7,975 bases of DNA from Gemmatimonadota bacterium (GCA_019348265.1 JAHWJV010000155.1:1-7975); one strand, 5' to 3'. Positions 1 to 7,011 are shown, numbered from the stretch's first letter. The notes: a model not told the origin generated them from the sequence alone. Numbers and translations: made by a program.

Positions 1-2064
1 GAAGGTGCGCCCGGTAAGGTCCGCCACCGCGACGCGTACGGCGGCGGGCATGTTGCGCAGCGCCTCCGCTTCCATGTCGAGCATGTGGCCCGCGTAGCTC
101 GCCCCCCCGCGGAGCTGCTGCTGCGCATTGATGAAGGTGAAGTACTGACGTGCGAGGTCGGGAGTCCAGCCCTCGCGGTGCGAGCGGAGGATCCAGGCGT
201 ACCAGAGCCCCTCCTCGTTCTGGGGGGCGTCGAGCATCGCGAGCGGAATCGCTCCGTACCGGGCGCTCCGCTGCATCCGTGCGCGGCCCCAGAAGTTGGG
301 CGCCTCGGCGCGGCTGGCGGTCATCAGCGCGATAGCCTTTGCCGTCACACCCGGATCGCGCACCAGAACCAGGTCGCGCACCAGCTCGATGTTCACGCGC
401 CGGTCGGCGCTCGGAAGCATCGGCTGCAGCTTGGCGATCACGCGCTGGCGCTCCGCGTCGGTCGGAGGCCCGAGCCGCACCAGCATGACCCCGAGCGTCC
501 GCAGCGCCGCCAGCTGCCCCTCGGCGTTCATGTTCGCGAAGTTGAGCTGCAGCAGCGAGTTCAGGGCGGTGGCGCCATCCTGGGTCGAATCCGCGCGCGA
601 AAGCGCCAGTAGCGCCGTCACCCGGGCCATCGGGTTCGATTCCGTGAGAGCGCGCTGACGCCAGCTCGCCACGGGCTGGTGCTCGATCGCCACGCGAGCC
701 GCGTTGCGAAGGAATACGTCAGTGCTGGACAGGTGCGGCCACGCCGCGGCGACGGCCCGCGGGTCGCGCCGGCCGTGGAACCGCTCCAGCGAGCGGCGCA
801 GCGAGCGCGCGCTTGCGCCCGTCCGGGTGTCGAGCGGCTGCGCCCGGGCGGTAGACTCGTTCCCCTTGTACACGACACGCCAGAGGTGACCCTGGCCCCC
901 GCGGCCGCCCGTCAGCACGTACATGTGACCGTCCGCGCCGATCGCGGCGTCCGTGACCTGGAACGGGTCGCCGAAGACGAACTCCTCCACCTCCGCCGTG
1001 TAGCTCGAGCCCTTCGGCGTCATGTGGACGGCGAAGACGGTGCTGTACGTCCAGTCCAGCGCGTAGATCGCCCGCTGGTACTTCGCCGGGAACTTCGCGC
1101 CGATCCCGGAGATCACGCCGGTGGGCGAACCGGGGCCAATGTCCGCGATCCCCGGCAGCGTTCCTTCGGTCCAGGCCGGGAGCTTGCCGGTACCGTTGCG
1201 CCAGCCGAAGTCGCTACCGCTCGTAATGTGCGTGATCCGGGTCGGGCGGTACCATGGGGCGCCCATGTCCCACTCGAGGTCCGAATCGTACCCGATCAGC
1301 TCGCCGTGCATGTTGAGCGCGGCCGAGTAGGTGTTTCGATACGCCATGCTGAGCAGCTTGCTGCCCGTACCGTCGGGATTGACCCGCACGGTGGTGCTCC
1401 CCGGAAGCGGGTTGCCGCGGGAGTGCCCGCGCGCGTCGGCCTGCCGCGGGGTCACGAAGTCCTCGAGCCACGGCTCGACGATGGTGGTCGTGTCCATCTT
1501 GCGGGTGAACCGCGAGTCGTTGCCGTTGATCAGATACAGACCCCGGCCGTCCTCGGTCACGAGCACGTCGTGGTTGCCGTGCTCGCCGCTACCGATGATG
1601 CCGACAGGCAGCTTCTCGGTGGAGTCGAGCTCACCGTCGTTGTTCGTGTCCCGCATCCGGAACAGGCCGGACGCGTCGCCGGGCGCGTTCTTGTTGCCAT
1701 AGAGCGAGTTGAAGGCCCAGACCATCCCCTGGAAACGGCTCGCCGTCGAGTCGAGTGGAACCTTCGTCACCTGCGCGCGGGGCGTGTCGATGTCCCCCGT
1801 GACGCGGATCCGGTAGACGCCGGCAGCGTTCTGATCGGACGCGTAAAGGCTCCCGTCGGGCCCGACCGCCAGCGCTACCCACGAGCCCTGGGTCTGCAGC
1901 GGGATGTCGTACACCCTCTGCACCTCGAAGCCAGGAGGCGCGTACGTTGCCCGCGTGGGCGCTTCCGCCTGCTGCGCAGGCCCTTGCGTCCACGGACGGG
2001 CAGCGACGCCGACCGCGGCGATGCCGCCGGCCAACACGCCTGCGCGTAAGACAAACCTCCTCAT
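1..2064 (-). CDS. Exported beta-propeller dehydrogenase-like protein with HEAT-like region (3' end outside window)
   Basis: The frame stays open from an ATG at 2064 to the window edge (688 codons, no stop). The start is set by AAGGAGG at 2069-2075, 4 nt upstream. The N-terminus MRRFVLRAGVLAGGIAAVG is a signal peptide, probably Sec type, with cleavage near Ala22. Residues about 40-400 match the putative membrane-bound dehydrogenase propeller family (TIGR02604-like, related to L-sorbosone/glucose dehydrogenase propellers). Visible motifs are GEHGNHD near 161, GHSRGNPLPG near 210, MHGELIGYDSDLEWD near 250, SDFGWRNGTGK near 285 and GPGSPTGV near 310. From about 400 onward it is helical and Arg/Ala/Leu-rich, resembling HEAT repeats, ending at an RGGASYAG motif also found in the upstream neighbour. 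Known members often carry a C-terminal CxxCH haem domain; whether this one does cannot be seen. Substrate is unknown. It is a paralog of the gene at 2290-5337, 225 nt upstream. Confidence 0.88.
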   Translation of the reverse strand, partial: MRRFVLRAGVLAGGIAAVGVAARPWTQGPAQQAEAPTRATYAPPGFEVQRVYDIPLQTQGSWVALAVGPDGSLYASDQNAAGVYRIRVTGDIDTPRAQVTKVPLDSTASRFQGMVWAFNSLYGNKNAPGDASGLFRMRDTNNDGELDSTEKLPVGIIGSGEHGNHDVLVTEDGRGLYLINGNDSRFTRKMDTTTIVEPWLEDFVTPRQADARGHSRGNPLPGSTTVRVNPDGTGSKLLSMAYRNTYSAALNMHGELIGYDSDLEWDMGAPWYRPTRITHITSGSDFGWRNGTGKLPAWTEGTLPGIADIGPGSPTGVISGIGAKFPAKYQRAIYALDWTYSTVFAVHMTPKGSSYTAEVEEFVFGDPFQVTDAAIGADGHMYVLTGGRGGQGHLWRVVYKGNESTARAQPLDTRTGASARSLRRSLERFHGRRDPRAVAAAWPHLSSTDVFLRNAARVAIEHQPVASWRQRALTESNPMARVTALLALSRADSTQDGATALNSLLQLNFANMNAEGQLAALRTLGVMLVRLGPPTDAERQRVIAKLQPMLPSADRRVNIELVRDLVLVRDPGVTAKAIALMTASRAEAPNFWGRARMQRSARYGAIPLAMLDAPQNEEGLWYAWILRSHREGWTPDLARQYFTFINAQQQLRGGASYAGHMLDMEAEALRNMPAAVRVAVADLTGRTF

Positions 2065-2068
2065 CGAA

Positions 2069-2075
2069 CCTCCTT
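2069..2075 (-). promoter_or_regulatory. Ribosome binding site deciding the start at 2064
   Basis: The minus strand reads AAGGAGG followed by TTCG and then ATG. It is the only strong Shine-Dalgarno sequence near the beginning of this open frame, and the encoded N-terminus is a good signal peptide, so ATG 2064 is well supported. The 4-nt spacing after GGAGG is slightly short. Confidence 0.8.
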
Positions 2076-2176
2076 GTGTGGGAAAGGCACCGCCAAAAGC
2101 GGTCGAGCTGCAGCGTCGGGGATCCCTGCCGTCCGGGTGGGTCTCAGCAACATCCTGTCCTTCCCTCCGTCCCACC

Positions 2177-2253
2177 GCCAGGAGCGTCGACGGCGCGAAG
2201 CACGGGGCACAACCACGGTCGAAGGAAGGCACGCGGCGCCGACACCTCCTGGC
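2177..2253. repeat. Imperfect inverted repeat in the gap between the two propeller genes
   Basis: The left arm at 2177-2196 begins GCCAGGAG. The right arm at 2236-2253 ends CTCCTGGC. These 8-nt outer segments are perfectly complementary, and the inner parts (GTCGACGGCGC against GCGCCGAC) pair with small bulges. The loop between the arms is about 39 nt. It occupies the middle of the 225-nt gene-free interval 2065-2289, so in minus-strand mRNA it would fold between the upstream stop (2290) and the downstream ribosome binding site (2069). There is no U-run beside it, so it does not look like a rho-independent terminator. An mRNA-stabilising or processing element is possible, as is chance in GC-rich DNA. 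Confidence 0.35.
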
Positions 2254-2289
2254 TCCGCATGCCTTCATCTGACCGAGTTTATACCTCTC

Positions 2290-5200
2290 TTACCTGCCTA
2301 GTCGCGTGCGCGCGCTGTCCGGAATCGCGGCGGGTCCAGCCTGCAGCAGCGCGATGAGGTTACGCTGCTCGGCACCGGTGAGCAGCCGCATCAGCCCGTG
2401 CGGCATGACGGAGACCGGGGTCTCCACCCGGGAGCGGATCTCCGTCTTCGGGATGGTGATCCCCGCACCGCCCGAGATACCCACCGTGATGGTCGAGGGC
2501 GTCTCCGAGTTGATGATCCCCGTCACCGTCGTCCCGTTCGTTCGCGTGATCACGTGCGCCTGGTAGAGGTCCGAGACCTGCTCGTTCGGGAACATGATTG
2601 CCCGCACCAGGTCGCGGCGTCCGAAGCGCTGATTGACGGTGGTGAGGTCCGGACCGAATTCCGTCCCGATCGGCCCGAAGGTGTGGCAGCTCGCGCACGC
2701 GGCCTTGACGTAAGCGGCTGCGCCGCCCGCGGGGCTACCCGCGAAGTCCGGGCGGAAGACGAGGCTCTCGTAGATTTCCTCGTCCGACTCGGACGTCGGC
2801 GGAACGAACGCCGGAGCCGGAGCGGCGCCGCCAGCCGGCGCCGCCGCTGGTTGAGCCGGAGCGGCAGCCACTCGCGGCTGAGACGCCGTCTGGATTCGCT
2901 GCGACAGCGTCGTATACTGCTCGGGCGGTACGTTGTCGAGGAAACCGTCGCGGATCATGTTCATGGCGTTGGAGAAGCTCGCGCCTCCCCGCCACTGCTC
3001 CCCATAGACCTTCTCCAGCCACGCGGTCATCTGGTTGGTGGTCGTCGCGTCCCATCCGCTGCGCATGAAGCTGAGCACCCACGCGTAGTGGATCTGCTGC
3101 TCACGTCCGTTGCGCGGGTTCGAGAGCTCGGCAGCGATCTTCGCCGTCGCACCGGGCGTCTCGAGCGCCGCGACGGTGCGCGCGATCTCGCGGTTCAGCA
3201 TCGAATCGGCCGACGGGAAGCGCGAGAGGAGCAGCGTCCCGATCTGCACGAGCGGCGGCTGGGTCTGCTGCTGAGCGCCCGGTCCACCCTGGCCGGGACC
3301 AGCCTGGCCCGCCGGTCGAGGCTGCGCCCCACCCTGGAGCCCGGTCGCCTGGCGGTTCTGCATGTTCCCTGGCGCGCTCGCGCCCGCCGGGAAGTTGGTG
3401 ACGCCGTTGCTCTCCAGGATCGTACGCTGGATCAGCCGTAGAACGCCCATCAGCTCTGCGCCGCTCGGGTTCGCCTGAAGCAGCTCCAGGTCCCGGCGGA
3501 CGATCTGGGTCATGTCCCAGACGTCCGGGCTCTCCATCGCGTCGATGTAGGCGATCAGCGCGTTGACGGCCGTCTGGCCCGTAGCGGTCATCGCCGCCGC
3601 CTTCCAGCGGTTCGGGTTGATCTCCTTGAGGAGCGTCCGCCCGGCGTGCTGAACGAAACGGTCGGGACTGGCCAGAAGCGGGAACACGTCCGCTACCGGA
3701 TCGATCGGCGCGTTCCGGATGGGGTGGACGCCGGTGCGTACCAGCGCCTCGGCTGCCCTGCGCACGACGAACGGGTCGTTGTCCTTCAGCCGCGCCACCA
3801 GCTCGCGCTGCGCCGTCTCGCTGGTCTTCAGCCCCAGGTAGTACGTCGAAGCCGCACGAACCTCCCAGGAGGGGTCCGCCCGAAGTGCGACCAGATCCGC
3901 CTCGTCCAGCTCCGGCCCGAACACCTGCAGGAGCTCCATCGCCCGCACGCGCCGCTCGGGCGTGGCGCCCGCGTTCCGTACCACCAGGTCCAGCTGACGC
4001 TCCCAGTTCCCGCCCATCTGCGCCTTGGTCGTCCGCGCCAGCTCGCGGCTGAACGGCGACCGGGGCTGGATCATCGTCAGCACGCGGTCGATCGGAGTGT
4101 TCGCCGCCGGCCGCTGCATCGCGTCGTTGCCGCGGTAGACGAGGCGATAAACGCCACCGCCCGTGCTGCGCCCCCCCAGCGTAAAGTAGAGGTTGCCGTC
4201 CGGACCCACCTCCAGGTCGGTCACGTTGAGCGGCTCGCCGTACATGAAGTTCGTGCTCGGCGCCGCGGGCTGATACGTCGCGCCGCTCTTGACGAGGCGG
4301 GTTCCGACCACGCGCCCACGCGACCAGTCCGAGGACAGCATGTAGTCCCAGTACTCGGCCGGGTAGTTGTACGTCTGCAGCATGGTCACACCGGTCGGCG
4401 AGCCACGGCCGAGATCCTCCAGCGGAGGCAGCACGTCCGGGTAGTACCAGGGGTGCTTTCCCGTCCCCTCGCGGTAGCCGAAGTCGGCGCCCGGAACGAC
4501 ATGGAAGAGCGCGGTGCCGCGGTACCAGGGGAGGTCACGATCCCACTCCATGTCGGAGTCGAAGGTGAACAGCTCGCCCATGAGGTTGAAGGCGCCGTCG
4601 TACTGGTTCCGCATCCCGTGCGCGAAGAGCTCCCACTCCTGGTTGCCCGCGGCGCCGGCGTCCGGCGTGTTCCCGGCGCTCTTGCTCGGCAGCGCCTTGC
4701 GCATGAAGAGCGCGCCCGGGCCCGCCTCGTACTGGCTGCCGAACCCGCGCGGGTCCGGACGCTCCAGAAGCGAAGCCTCCTTATAGATCCGCACCGGCGA
4801 GAGCGGCGACGGCTCGCTGTACGTGCTCGAGAAGTTGCCGTGCGTCCAGTACATGTGGCCATCCGGACCGTAGAACGGCGCGTGCGGACCGTGGTCGCCG
4901 ATCGTACCCGTCGACAGCTCGATCAGCTCGACCCGCTCACCCCGCGCGTCGCCGTTGTCGTCCGTCACGCGGTACAGGCCGACACCCTGCGGGCCGACGC
5001 CGTCGAAGATCAGGTCCGACCCGTCGAAATAGAGACCCTGCGAGGTGTGAACTTCTTCCGTGAAGATGCGCTGCTCGAAGCCGCCGCTGCCGTTCGGGAT
5101 CAGCGTCACCACGTTCCCGAACTCCTTCCCGAGCACCATGCGCCCCTGGTTGTCGAACGTCAGCGCGACGATGCTCTGCGCGTCCGCGGGGCTGAGCACC

Positions 5201-5337
5201 TGCTCGACCGCGAAACCCTGCGGGACCGTGATGTTCAGCGCTTGCTGTTGATCCGGGACCGCCCGGTAAGCCACCAGCGCACTGCCGAGCATCGGCACCG
5301 CCAGCAACCCGATCGTCTTGGTCGTAATGCGTGTCAC
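2290..5337 (-). CDS. Exported beta-propeller dehydrogenase-like protein with HEAT repeats and C-terminal c-type haem domain
   Basis: 1015 residues from GTG 5337, with GGAGG at 5346-5350 placed 8 nt upstream. ATG 5355 is also in frame but has no ribosome binding site. The N-terminus has basic residues, then a hydrophobic stretch (TIGLLAVPMLGSALVAY), so the protein is exported or anchored. Residues about 40-400 form a TIGR02604-like propeller, with GDHGPH near 147, GELFTFDSDMEWD near 260 and GRGSPTGV near 315. HEAT-like helices follow at about 450-570. Low-complexity Pro/Gln/Gly/Ala linkers lie at about 650-700 and 817-850. The C-terminus is a TIGR02603-type haem domain: CASCH (Cys881, Cys884, His885), GPDL shortly after, and MPHGLM (Met978, Met983) as candidate distal ligand. 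By inference it oxidises an unknown, possibly sugar- or alcohol-like substrate and passes electrons to its own haem. The downstream gene is a paralog, probably co-regulated. Confidence 0.9.
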   Translation of the reverse strand: MTRITTKTIGLLAVPMLGSALVAYRAVPDQQQALNITVPQGFAVEQVLSPADAQSIVALTFDNQGRMVLGKEFGNVVTLIPNGSGGFEQRIFTEEVHTSQGLYFDGSDLIFDGVGPQGVGLYRVTDDNGDARGERVELIELSTGTIGDHGPHAPFYGPDGHMYWTHGNFSSTYSEPSPLSPVRIYKEASLLERPDPRGFGSQYEAGPGALFMRKALPSKSAGNTPDAGAAGNQEWELFAHGMRNQYDGAFNLMGELFTFDSDMEWDRDLPWYRGTALFHVVPGADFGYREGTGKHPWYYPDVLPPLEDLGRGSPTGVTMLQTYNYPAEYWDYMLSSDWSRGRVVGTRLVKSGATYQPAAPSTNFMYGEPLNVTDLEVGPDGNLYFTLGGRSTGGGVYRLVYRGNDAMQRPAANTPIDRVLTMIQPRSPFSRELARTTKAQMGGNWERQLDLVVRNAGATPERRVRAMELLQVFGPELDEADLVALRADPSWEVRAASTYYLGLKTSETAQRELVARLKDNDPFVVRRAAEALVRTGVHPIRNAPIDPVADVFPLLASPDRFVQHAGRTLLKEINPNRWKAAAMTATGQTAVNALIAYIDAMESPDVWDMTQIVRRDLELLQANPSGAELMGVLRLIQRTILESNGVTNFPAGASAPGNMQNRQATGLQGGAQPRPAGQAGPGQGGPGAQQQTQPPLVQIGTLLLSRFPSADSMLNREIARTVAALETPGATAKIAAELSNPRNGREQQIHYAWVLSFMRSGWDATTTNQMTAWLEKVYGEQWRGGASFSNAMNMIRDGFLDNVPPEQYTTLSQRIQTASQPRVAAAPAQPAAAPAGGAAPAPAFVPPTSESDEEIYESLVFRPDFAGSPAGGAAAYVKAACASCHTFGPIGTEFGPDLTTVNQRFGRRDLVRAIMFPNEQVSDLYQAHVITRTNGTTVTGIINSETPSTITVGISGGAGITIPKTEIRSRVETPVSVMPHGLMRLLTGAEQRNLIALLQAGPAAIPDSARTRLGR
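2683..2697 (-). other. c-type haem attachment motif CASCH
   Basis: The codons TGC GCG AGC TGC CAC encode Cys-Ala-Ser-Cys-His, residues 881-885 of the large propeller protein. This is the canonical CxxCH site for covalent haem attachment by the cytochrome c maturation system. It requires export of the protein, consistent with the N-terminal hydrophobic segment. It is the only CxxCH in the protein, so one haem is predicted. Confidence 0.9.
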
Positions 5338-5345
5338 GAGGAGAA

Positions 5346-5350
5346 CCTCC
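5346..5350 (-). promoter_or_regulatory. Ribosome binding site favouring GTG 5337 over ATG 5355
   Basis: GGAGG on the minus strand lies 8 nt before GTG 5337. It falls inside the longer reading that would begin at ATG 5355, and nothing resembling a Shine-Dalgarno sequence precedes that ATG. The GTG start also leaves a standard export signal with a short basic n-region. Confidence 0.75.
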
Positions 5351-5534
5351 TGCATGTACTGTGGGTTGACAGCAATTTCGGCGTGCCGTTTCCGACCAGT
5401 TCAGCGCCCATCGCGGACCCCGCGACCACCCGTGAGAAGTAGCTCCGACGCTCCGACTCCGGTACCCGACTCCATACGCGCTCTCACTACGGCTCCGCCG
5501 AATGCGAGGCCGTGCCCATGGTTGCTATGTGTAA

Positions 5535-5589
5535 TAGTGGGCGAGGAGGGGTCGAGCCGCCAACCCTTTGCCCGTATCGGCTGAGTTAA
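5535..5589 (-). other. tRNA-3'-end-like fragment, not a functional tRNA
   Basis: Read on the minus strand, the fragment ends in a T-arm-like and acceptor-like segment: GGCGG, loop CTCGACC, CCTCC, then TCGCCCA. The arm pairs with one mismatch. About 40 nt earlier lies TTAACTCAG, which resembles the usual D-arm start TTAGCTCAG. Between the two there is too little sequence for an anticodon arm, the T-loop begins with C instead of T, the 3' end lacks CCA (it reads CTA), and no matching 5' acceptor strand lies upstream. This may be a degraded tRNA, the 3' copy left by an element integrated in a tRNA gene, or chance similarity. Confidence 0.25.
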
Positions 5590-5611
5590 ACGTGCAGCGG
5601 GCGGAAAGTTC

Positions 5612-5641
5612 CATTCCTGAACGAATGATCGGGTTCGATCA
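5612..5641. promoter_or_regulatory. Two adjoining inverted repeats, operator-like
   Basis: TGATCG-GGTT-CGATCA at 5626-5641 is a perfect 6-bp inverted repeat around a 4-nt centre. Overlapping its left edge, CATTC-6 nt-GAATG at 5612-5627 is a second, shorter inverted repeat. Both lie within about 35 bp after the expected transcription start of the candidate minus-strand promoter at 5653-5681. That is a typical place for a repressor site. An RNA hairpin in the leader is an alternative reading. Confidence 0.35.
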
Positions 5642-5652
5642 ATCTCATCGAT

Positions 5653-5681
5653 AACTTACGGACTGGCCCGGAGGAGGTCAA
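5653..5681 (-). promoter_or_regulatory. Candidate sigma70-like promoter for the propeller-haem gene(s)
   Basis: The minus strand carries TTGACC at 5676-5681 as a -35 (5 of 6 consensus positions), then a 17-nt spacer, then TAAGTT at 5653-5658 as a weak -10 (3 of 6). It sits directly after the terminator of the preceding gene, where a new transcription unit should begin, and transcription would run towards the gene at 2290-5337. The weak -10 keeps confidence low. Confidence 0.3.
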
Positions 5682-5710
5682 GCAGGGCGCGCGTGGGGTA
5701 AAGCAGGGTG

Positions 5711-5751
5711 GAATAAAACAAAGATCCCTCTGGACGCTCCAGGGGGATCTT
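5711..5751 (-). terminator. Rho-independent terminator after the serine hydrolase gene
   Basis: The segment 5721-5751 forms a 14-bp stem (AAGATCCC...GGGATCTT type, with one wobble or mismatched pair) closed by a 3-nt loop. On the minus strand the stem is followed by the T-rich run TTTGTTTTATT, ending near 5711. The stem starts about 25 nt after the TAG stop at 5776-5778. This is a textbook intrinsic terminator for the uup-serine hydrolase unit, and it separates that unit from the propeller genes. On the plus strand only a weak T-rich tail follows. Confidence 0.85.
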
Positions 5752-5775
5752 CTGTTTCTGAGCTGCAGAGCCGCG

Positions 5776-7011
5776 CTACTCCACGGCGCCGGGATTGACC
5801 GCCGTGGCGACCCAGTCGTGGACGGTGCGCCGAACGGACTGGATGCGGTTCGGGGCACGGGGCTCGAAGGTCCGGTTGGCGAGCAGGACCGTCCAGGTGC
5901 CGCGGTCCGGATCGATCCAGACGGAGGTACCGGTGAAGCCGGTGTGGCCGAAGGCGCGGGGGGAGATCTTGATACCGGCGGCGCCGGTTCCGTTGCGCTC
6001 GGGTGTATCCCACCCGAGCGCGCGGGTACCTGCTCCGAGCTGCCGCTGGGTGAACATGGTGATCGTGGAGGTTCTCAGCACCCGGATGCCGTTCAGCTCA
6101 CCGCCGCTGGCGAGCATGGCGGCGAAGTAGCCGAGATCGTGGACGGTGGAGAACAGGCCGGCGTTGCCGGCGACGCCGCCGAGGGCGCGGGCGATCGGGT
6201 CGTGCACGGTGCCCTGGTAGAGGGTGCCGTTGGGCCGTTGCGCGGTCGGAGCGCAGTTCCAGCATGCGCCGCCGCCGGGATAGTAGGTCGTAGAGGTCAT
6301 TCCGAGCGGCGCGAAGACGCGGCGCTCGAGGAGCTGCGGGATCGGCTCACCGGCCGCCTGCTCCGCGGCCGCGAAGAGGATGACGAAGCCGATGTCCGAG
6401 TACTCGACCGCGAGGCCTGGTGCGCGCGTGAGCGAGATGCCGATCGCCCGAGCCAGCGCGTAGGATGGCGATGAGGACGGAAGACTCGCCCCGGCCGGGA
6501 GCCCGGAGGTGTGGGTGAGCAGATGGCGAATCGTGACGCGGTTCTTGGCGCCGCCGGAGAAAGCGGGGATGTACGTCGAGACCGGCGCGTCGAGCTGCAT
6601 CTTGCCGTCCTCGACGAGCAGCATGACCGCGGTGGTAGTCGCGACGACCTTGGTCAGCGATGCGAGGTCATAGACGGTTCTGTCGGGATCGACGTTCGGG
6701 GCCGCGGCGTCCCAGCCGATGCGGCCGACGCCGTCTTCCACGACGGTCCGGCCCCAGCGTCCGACGGCGATGGCCGCTCCGGGGAAGGCGCCGCGCTCGA
6801 CCTCCGCGAGCACGGTGCGCTCGGCCTGGAGGAGCTCCGCGATCCCGAGCCCCGCCACGTGCGGTGCGTCGATGGGGTGGTCGGGTGCGGCCGAAGAGGC
6901 CAGGGCGGAATTCGCGTACAGCGGCTTGGCGGCCAGCATGAGGGATGCGGGCACACGAGACGTGTCGCCAGGGACCGCCGAGGTGGCGGCCAGAAGCAGA
7001 TGGAGAAGCAT
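5776..7011 (-). CDS. Exported serine hydrolase, beta-lactamase/penicillin-binding protein family
   Basis: 411 residues. The three active-site elements of the serine beta-lactamase-like fold are visible: S118-L-T-K121 (nucleophile and general base), Y204-S-D206 (YxN/YSD box) and H356-T-G358 (KTG-box equivalent, followed by FTG). HLLTHTSGLP at 163-172 and VHDPIARALGGVAGNAGLFST at about 269-289 are typical of the class C-like esterase/DD-peptidase group. The second resembles E. coli YfeW and the beta-lactamase domains fused to GH3 enzymes. The N-terminus MLLHLLLAATSAV is hydrophobic and probably a signal sequence, but it lacks the usual basic residues and has no ribosome binding site. No other in-frame ATG, GTG or TTG exists before the upstream stop at 7093. 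C250-W-N-C253 could form a disulfide. Likely role: peptidoglycan or ester hydrolysis in the envelope; the substrate cannot be read from sequence. It follows uup by 126 nt and ends at a terminator. Confidence 0.9.
   Translation of the reverse strand: MLLHLLLAATSAVPGDTSRVPASLMLAAKPLYANSALASSAAPDHPIDAPHVAGLGIAELLQAERTVLAEVERGAFPGAAIAVGRWGRTVVEDGVGRIGWDAAAPNVDPDRTVYDLASLTKVVATTTAVMLLVEDGKMQLDAPVSTYIPAFSGGAKNRVTIRHLLTHTSGLPAGASLPSSSPSYALARAIGISLTRAPGLAVEYSDIGFVILFAAAEQAAGEPIPQLLERRVFAPLGMTSTTYYPGGGACWNCAPTAQRPNGTLYQGTVHDPIARALGGVAGNAGLFSTVHDLGYFAAMLASGGELNGIRVLRTSTITMFTQRQLGAGTRALGWDTPERNGTGAAGIKISPRAFGHTGFTGTSVWIDPDRGTWTVLLANRTFEPRAPNRIQSVRRTVHDWVATAVNPGAVE

Larger units (their letters stand above)
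5338..5710. other. Gene-free intergenic stretch (leader and promoter region of the haem protein gene)
   Basis: No convincing gene is present here. Short open frames on either strand lack ribosome binding sites or are extensions of antisense shadows. The stretch holds a ribosome binding site, a tRNA-3'-end-like fragment (5535-5589), two adjoining inverted repeats (5612-5641) and a candidate promoter (5653-5681). It is visibly less GC-rich around 5605-5660 than the genes, as expected for a regulatory region. If the promoter call is right, the haem protein mRNA has a leader of roughly 300 nt. Confidence 0.6.

Noticed and set aside
679..2049. Long plus-strand open frame (456 codons) opposite the first propeller gene
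   Set aside because: Its translation is Arg/Val/Asp-rich with no recognisable domain. It is antisense to a frame with a ribosome binding site, signal peptide and family motifs, which is a usual shadow effect in GC-rich DNA.
2044..2064. Twin-arginine (Tat) signal on the first propeller protein
   Set aside because: The N-terminus has RR, but the order MRRFVLR does not fit S/T-R-R-x-F-L-K. A Sec signal peptide explains it equally well.
2089..2103. Small hairpin ACCGC...GCGGT before the first propeller gene, considered as a terminator or attenuator
   Set aside because: Only 5 bp with a 5-nt loop and no U-tract. It lies about 14 nt upstream of the ribosome binding site, and nothing distinguishes it from chance.
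2398..3441. Plus-strand open frame (347 codons)
   Set aside because: Antisense shadow of the haem protein's C-terminal half, with Arg-rich composition and no family match.
5366..5371. Perfect TTGACA on the plus strand as a -35 box
   Set aside because: No -10-like hexamer at 16-18 nt and no plus-strand gene downstream for it to serve.
3646..5442. Long plus-strand open frame (598 codons) opposite the haem protein gene
   Set aside because: Low-complexity Arg/Val/His-rich antisense shadow of a clearly recognised gene, with no domains or ribosome binding site.
5535..5610. Functional tRNA gene on the minus strand
   Set aside because: No anticodon arm, no pairing 5' acceptor strand and an atypical T-loop, so it is kept only as a possible remnant.
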